Positions 6,384-9,273 of a DNA stretch of 9,273 bases are shown here, piece after piece. The DNA comes from Candidatus Zixiibacteriota bacterium (GTDB taxonomy: Bacteria > Zixibacteria > MSB-5A5 > GN15 > JACZUZ01), in the NCBI GenBank assembly GCA_022563625.1, contig JADFNA010000044.1:1-9273 (forward strand). Direction: 5' to 3'. The position numbers and the translations under genes are program-made. Numbering within the stretch: position 1 is the stretch's first letter; each line of letters begins with the position of its first letter. The notes below the pieces were generated by a model, which made no database searches, was not told where the DNA came from, and saw only the letters and a program-made list of their open reading frames with translations.

Positions 6384-7766
6384 ATGTTTGACCGGCATAC
6401 ATACCGCAAGGGCGCGCTGGTTCTGCATATGCTGCGTTCAACACTTGGTGACGATTTGTGGTGGAAGGGGATCAACCTGTATGCCACCCGGCATCATGCG
6501 GGGACAGTTGAAACAGCCGACTTCAGACAGGCGCTGGAGGACGCCAGCGGGCGTACACTGAATGTGTTCTTCCAACAGTGGATATTTCGCGGCGGGTACC
6601 CGGAATTCAAAGTTGACTGGGAGTGGGACGCGGCGCAGAAAATGGTGAAACTGCATGTGTCGCAAACTCAGGAAGTGGATTCTGTCACGCCGCTATTTGC
6701 GGTCAATGCGCAAATAGTCCTGACCGGGGATTTTGGTGAGATGAAACAGACTGTCGATGTCAGTCAGCGCGAGCAGACTATATATATCCCCCTATTATCG
6801 CGGCCGGAGCGAGTGGAGTTTGATCCCGAGGATGTCATTTTGAAAACACTGGCATTTGAGAAATCACCCACCGAGCTAATCGGCCAGCTTTCCGGCGCGA
6901 AAACACTGGCCGGACGAATTCGCGCCGCCGAGTGGCTCGTCGACGCTCCTCAGACAGAAAGAGTTGTCACGTCGCTGGCGCGGGCGATGGACTCCGACAC
7001 GGCCTGGGGAGTGCGGCAGGCCTGTGCGAAATCACTTGGCGAAAACAAATCTGAAGTTTCCCGCAAGGCGCTGATCGCAGCGCTGAGTGACACACACACC
7101 AAAGTCCGCCAGGCCGCGGCCAGGGCGCTCGGCAATCATGCCGACCAGGGATCGGTGACAAATGCCCTGCAACGTGTGTTTACGACCGACTTGAGCTACC
7201 TGACACAGGGGCAGGCGTTGAAGTCGCTCGCCAAATTGCGCGCCCCGAAGGCATACCGCTATTGTCTCGATGCGCTGAAACAAAACTCGCATTCCGAATG
7301 GATACGCAAGGCGGCATTCGAGGCGCTGGTCGAACTGGAAGACAAACGCGGAATCGACCTGGCATTCAAATGGTCGGCTTATGGTAAACCGGAAAGGGCG
7401 CGCACTGCGGCGATTAGCGCGCTGGGTAAACTGGCAAATTTTGACAAGGAACGCGCCGATGATATCCGCGAGCGCCTGGAGGAGTTTCTGGACGACAAAG
7501 CGCCACGAATCAGGGGATCGGCAGTCGTTGCGCTCAAGAAACTCAGCGACACTGAGTCATTACCGGCCCTGCGGCGCTATATGAAACGCCAGATACGATT
7601 TGGGCCGATGAAAGCCGCCCGCGATGCGATAGCGGCAATTCAGAAAAAAGCCGCCGAAGGCGATCAGACCGCATCAGTCAAAAAAGAACTGGCAGAACTC
7701 AAACGACAAAACAAAGATTTGCGATTGGAGATTGAGGATATTAAGCGGATGTTGGGGGAGGAGTGA
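6384..7766 (+). CDS. M1 metallopeptidase, C-terminal half: catalytic Tyr helix, beta domain, HEAT-like repeats and coiled coil
   Basis: Numbered on the full gene, this half carries TYRKGALVLHMLR with the expected catalytic Tyr at residue 411, then the M1 helical end (VFFQQWIFRGGYPEF) and a beta-sandwich segment (about 478-560). Residues about 574-824 are HEAT-like helical repeats, for example VRQAAARALGNHADQG, IRKAAFEALVELEDKRG and IRGSAVVALKKLSD. Residues about 834-864 form a Lys/Glu-rich coiled coil ending KRMLGEE. HEAT-type C-terminal extensions on M1 enzymes may contact substrates or partners. The ATG at 6384 is the first methionine after the TAG; GAGG stands 11 bases upstream, so reinitiation is conceivable but weak. 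The product would lack a signal peptide. The frame is undamaged for more than 460 codons. Confidence 0.75.
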   Translation: MFDRHTYRKGALVLHMLRSTLGDDLWWKGINLYATRHHAGTVETADFRQALEDASGRTLNVFFQQWIFRGGYPEFKVDWEWDAAQKMVKLHVSQTQEVDSVTPLFAVNAQIVLTGDFGEMKQTVDVSQREQTIYIPLLSRPERVEFDPEDVILKTLAFEKSPTELIGQLSGAKTLAGRIRAAEWLVDAPQTERVVTSLARAMDSDTAWGVRQACAKSLGENKSEVSRKALIAALSDTHTKVRQAAARALGNHADQGSVTNALQRVFTTDLSYLTQGQALKSLAKLRAPKAYRYCLDALKQNSHSEWIRKAAFEALVELEDKRGIDLAFKWSAYGKPERARTAAISALGKLANFDKERADDIRERLEEFLDDKAPRIRGSAVVALKKLSDTESLPALRRYMKRQIRFGPMKAARDAIAAIQKKAAEGDQTASVKKELAELKRQNKDLRLEIEDIKRMLGEE

Positions 7767-7801
7767 GTGGCCTGAGAGACCTGGACGAACGTCCAGGCCA
7801 C
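7767..7801. repeat. Palindromic repeat, copy 1, directly after the M1 stop codon
   Basis: CCTGGAC (7780-7786) and GTCCAGG (7791-7797) form a 7-bp stem around GAAC. GTGGCCT (7767-7773) is also an exact reverse complement of AGGCCAC (7795-7801), giving a second, alternative pairing. The element starts on the base after TGA. Its reverse complement matches the element at 9197-9222. It may act as a transcript-end hairpin, but no T-tract follows. Confidence 0.7.
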
Positions 7802-7863
7802 CCGGTCGTAAATGGGTTCGTTTTGTACACTTACACGGTGGGGTAATCGGTCGTCGACACTAG

Positions 7864-7879
7864 AGAGGAGCGTTAAGTG
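7864..7879 (+). promoter_or_regulatory. Ribosome binding site and GTG start of the nuclease gene
   Basis: AGAGGAG at 7864-7870 is followed after 6 bases by GTG (7877-7879). No in-frame ATG lies nearby: the next in-frame Met codons are at residues 26 and 28, inside the conserved N-terminal domain. GTG is therefore the start. I see no clear -35/-10 pair between 7802 and 7860. Confidence 0.7.
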
Positions 7880-8965
7880 AGTACAGTATGGCAAATCGGA
7901 TGTGGTGACAACGGTCGATACTATGATGACCTGTTCTTGAAATACGATGTTATGTTCATGGGGCCAGGAAGATTTGGCAAATTCAACGAAACTGTTTATG
8001 CCGATATGGTCGAACAGAAGGAGTTGACGAAACACAAGAGTAACCAGATCCAGAGTTTCACTAGAGATCCAGAACCAGACGATACGGTTCTGGTGCGGAA
8101 AGGTCATCTCGTGGCTGGCATAGGAGTAATCTCTGATGAAACATATAAACATGATGAACGATTTGATGATATTTACGGATGGAACCTTCAGCATACACGA
8201 AGAGTTATATGGCAAGACCACTTGTCCAAGAATCTGTGCGAACTCCAACGTGACGGCAAGAAACCACTTTTCGGACACAGAAAGCAAATCCCAACGTTCA
8301 CTAGAGTTGAGGATGAAATTGTTCTAAATCCGATTTTTGACTTGCAAAAGGAAATCCAGACCCGTGAACTCAAGATGTTTGATCTGACTATTCCGAGTCC
8401 TCTCAGCTTGGAATCACTTGGTGAAGGCTTGTTTTCCAGAGGAATCGCGAACGAAGCAGTAGACGAGGTTTTAAGGTCCATACAACGACAACGTAGACTT
8501 GGCAAGTGGTACGTTAGGAATGAAGAGCACACTCGACCGAGCGAACATGAAGTTGTCGCACATATGATTTTGCCTTTGTTTGTAGCATTGGGCTGGTCTG
8601 AGCAGCAATTGGCGCTTGAGTGGAATAAAGTGGACCTTGCAGGTTTTGGAAGAATACCGCGGTCAACTGAATCTTGCGTCTTCATCTGTGAAGCTAAACA
8701 TCTTCGCCATGGTCTCAGATCGGCTTTTGACCAGGTGTCCAGGTATCATAAGCGCCTGAAACTAGAAAATTGCAATACTTTGGCGCTTACAGACGGAATC
8801 CGTCTATACCTCTATCGAAAGGAAAAGGGTGAAGAATGGACAGAGAAGCCATCGGGGTACATCAACATTGAAAAAATCCGAACTGATCACATAGCCCCTG
8901 CGAATACAAACGCAATCGATACTTTAGTTGCCTTGACGCCGGCCGGCATGTACAATAAGTTGTGA
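7877..8965 (+). CDS. Predicted modification-dependent restriction enzyme: EVE/PUA-like N-terminal domain fused to PD-(D/E)XK (HsdR N-terminal-like) nuclease
   Basis: The protein is 362 residues, with no signal peptide or membrane segment, so cytoplasmic. Residues about 1-115 resemble EVE/PUA-like readers: WQIG near the start, an acidic stretch with DDTVLVRKG (68-76), VAGIGVI (79-85) and the closing HTRRVIW (106-112). Such domains bind modified bases in DNA or RNA in other families; the assignment here is by pattern and is tentative. Residues about 221-315 fit the PD-(D/E)XK nuclease core of type I HsdR N-terminal domains: a Glu in SEHEVVAHMILPLFVALGW (222-240), Asp253 in KVDLAGF, Glu272-x-Lys274 in ICEAKHL, and a QxxxY motif (Gln286, Tyr290). 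The middle (about 115-220) is a linker of unknown role. No helicase, methyltransferase or specificity subunit is adjacent, so it would act alone. Sampled 60-base lines are about 38-48% GC (8161, 8041) against 57% in the M1 gene (7141), which hints at transfer. Confidence 0.7.
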   Translation: MSTVWQIGCGDNGRYYDDLFLKYDVMFMGPGRFGKFNETVYADMVEQKELTKHKSNQIQSFTRDPEPDDTVLVRKGHLVAGIGVISDETYKHDERFDDIYGWNLQHTRRVIWQDHLSKNLCELQRDGKKPLFGHRKQIPTFTRVEDEIVLNPIFDLQKEIQTRELKMFDLTIPSPLSLESLGEGLFSRGIANEAVDEVLRSIQRQRRLGKWYVRNEEHTRPSEHEVVAHMILPLFVALGWSEQQLALEWNKVDLAGFGRIPRSTESCVFICEAKHLRHGLRSAFDQVSRYHKRLKLENCNTLALTDGIRLYLYRKEKGEEWTEKPSGYINIEKIRTDHIAPANTNAIDTLVALTPAGMYNKL

Positions 8966-8982
8966 CCAAGTAATGTCTTGCC

Positions 8983-9007
8983 GGGTGCCCCACCGCTTGC
9001 GGTGGGA
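8983..9007 (+). repeat. REP-like hairpin, left member of an inverted pair; possible transcript end
   Basis: CCCACCGC (8989-8996) and GCGGTGGG (8999-9006) form a perfect 8-bp stem around TT. The hairpin begins about 23 bases after the nuclease stop codon. An AT-rich stretch with TTTT (9007-9022) follows, but not directly, so a terminator role is possible rather than shown. The element is repeated in opposite orientation at 9066-9093. Confidence 0.7.
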
Positions 9008-9065
9008 ATAGTTGATAATTTTGCGATCAAGTATCATGCACGACTCAAAGAGTGAGACTGCCACT

Positions 9066-9093
9066 TATCCCACCGCAAGCGGTGGGGCATCCC
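9066..9093 (-). repeat. REP-like hairpin, right member of the inverted pair
   Basis: CCCACCGC (9069-9076) and GCGGTGGG (9079-9086) form the same 8-bp stem, here around AA. With its flanks (GGGGCATCCC) it is the reverse complement of 8983-9007, with one base inserted (GGGATGCCCC against GGGTGCCCC). The two hairpins are separated by 62 bases, as in bacterial interspersed mosaic elements. Confidence 0.7.
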
Positions 9094-9149
9094 ATTCGGA
9101 TGAACCTGGCGACTCATCTTAATGATTATCAATACACCAACAGCGCCGT

Positions 9150-9175
9150 GATCCTTCACTACGTTCAGGATGAGA
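9150..9175. repeat. Dispersed-repeat-like imperfect palindrome
   Basis: GATCCTTCACTACGTTCAGG followed by ATGAGA has ATCCT (9151-9155) complementary to AGGAT (9167-9171). It resembles a widely scattered intergenic repeat type that translates to peptides such as ILRYAQDD in many genomes. Only one copy is in the window, so the repeat call rests on recognition of the pattern. Confidence 0.45.
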
Positions 9176-9196
9176 TTTTTGGCGTATTTCTGAAGC

Positions 9197-9222
9197 GTGG
9201 CCCGGACGTTCGTCCGGGTTTC
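9197..9222. repeat. Palindromic repeat, copy 2 (inverted relative to copy 1)
   Basis: CCCGGAC (9201-9207) and GTCCGGG (9212-9218) form a 7-bp stem around GTTC. Over 26 bases it matches the reverse complement of the element at 7767-7801 with three differences. Two of these are partners in the stem (T-A changed to C-G), so pairing is preserved. Confidence 0.7.
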
Positions 9223-9273
9223 ATACACGTGTAATCTATCGCGGCTGTTAGGACCCGGTTGTTCCGCAGATTG

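Larger units (their letters stand above)
5172..7766 (+). pseudogene. Secreted M1 metallopeptidase gene interrupted by a single in-frame TAG
   Basis: The reading frame from 5172 to the TGA at 7764-7766 is 864 codons and is interrupted once, by TAG at 6324-6326 (codon 385). Both halves are in the same frame. The sequence between them (DSSKYRRPVVTARYEDPSQ, 6327-6383) is normal M1 sequence leading straight into the catalytic-Tyr motif, so nothing is missing. The upstream half has the zinc site and the downstream half has the catalytic Tyr and C-terminal domains. Alternatives are a recent nonsense mutation, a sequencing or assembly error (for example GAG or CAG read as TAG), or codon-specific readthrough. 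TAG is used as a normal stop at the end of the choice-of-anchor B gene, which argues against general amber reassignment. A downstream restart would lack a signal peptide. Confidence 0.7.
8966..9273. other. Gene-free repeat cluster after the nuclease gene
   Basis: These 308 bases contain no gene that I can support. Short open frames on both strands simply translate palindromic repeats (for example ILHYVQDE from 9150-9175). The region holds an inverted pair of hairpins, a dispersed-repeat-like element and a second copy of the palindrome found upstream of the nuclease gene, listed separately. From 9223 to the window end I see nothing recognisable. Confidence 0.7.

Noticed and set aside
7664..8287. 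Minus-strand open frame of 207 codons across the M1 end and nuclease start
   Set aside because: It overlaps two better supported plus-strand coding regions and has no motif or ribosome site.
8188..8685. Minus-strand open frame of 165 codons
   Set aside because: It is entirely antisense to the nuclease gene, whose catalytic motifs fix the coding strand.
8983..9093. CRISPR array
   Set aside because: The repeats are palindromic, in inverted rather than direct orientation, and only two in number.
9034..9234. Small open frames of about 60 codons on both strands
   Set aside because: They translate the palindromic repeats (ILHYVQDE, MPHRLRWDKW) and overlap each other; no ribosome site.

Overview
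The window looks like a chromosomal segment from an uncultured bacterium of the Fibrobacterota-Chlorobiota-Bacteroidota neighbourhood, and candidate phylum Zixibacteria fits best. This rests on architecture: a secreted choice-of-anchor B beta-propeller-like protein with thrombospondin type 3 repeats and a C-terminal dockerin pair, large secreted M1-type peptidases, and many short dispersed palindromic repeats. It is an inference, because no marker gene is present.

Layout. At the extreme left, on the minus strand, is the first 18 codons of a YjbQ-like gene (1-55). A 236-base gap with a GC-rich palindrome follows. Next is the minus-strand gene for the secreted choice-of-anchor B/TSP3/dockerin protein (292-2343). 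Upstream of it, also on the minus strand, is a secreted M1-fold protein (2637-4949) in which every zinc ligand and the catalytic residues I can align are replaced, so it is probably a pseudo-peptidase. A 222-base divergent gap separates it from a plus-strand M1 metallopeptidase gene (5172-7766). That gene has an intact zinc site, HEAT-like repeats and a C-terminal coiled coil, but one in-frame TAG at 6324-6326 splits it.

Just past the M1 stop codon lies a palindromic repeat. It is followed by a plus-strand gene (7877-8965) encoding an apparent fusion of an EVE/PUA-like N-terminal domain with a PD-(D/E)XK nuclease domain related to HsdR N-termini. This is a candidate stand-alone modification-dependent (type IV-like) restriction enzyme. 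The last 308 bases hold no gene but several palindromic repeats, including an inverted pair and a second copy of the repeat found upstream of the nuclease gene.

The three large proteins on the left are all predicted to be exported. They may form an extracellular or surface peptide-processing and adhesion set, although they are not clearly one operon. The nuclease gene is more AT-rich than the M1 gene before it and sits between related repeats, so it looks like an inserted defence-type gene. The best candidates for something new are the nuclease fusion, the inactive/active M1 pair, and the single amber codon in an otherwise undamaged peptidase gene.
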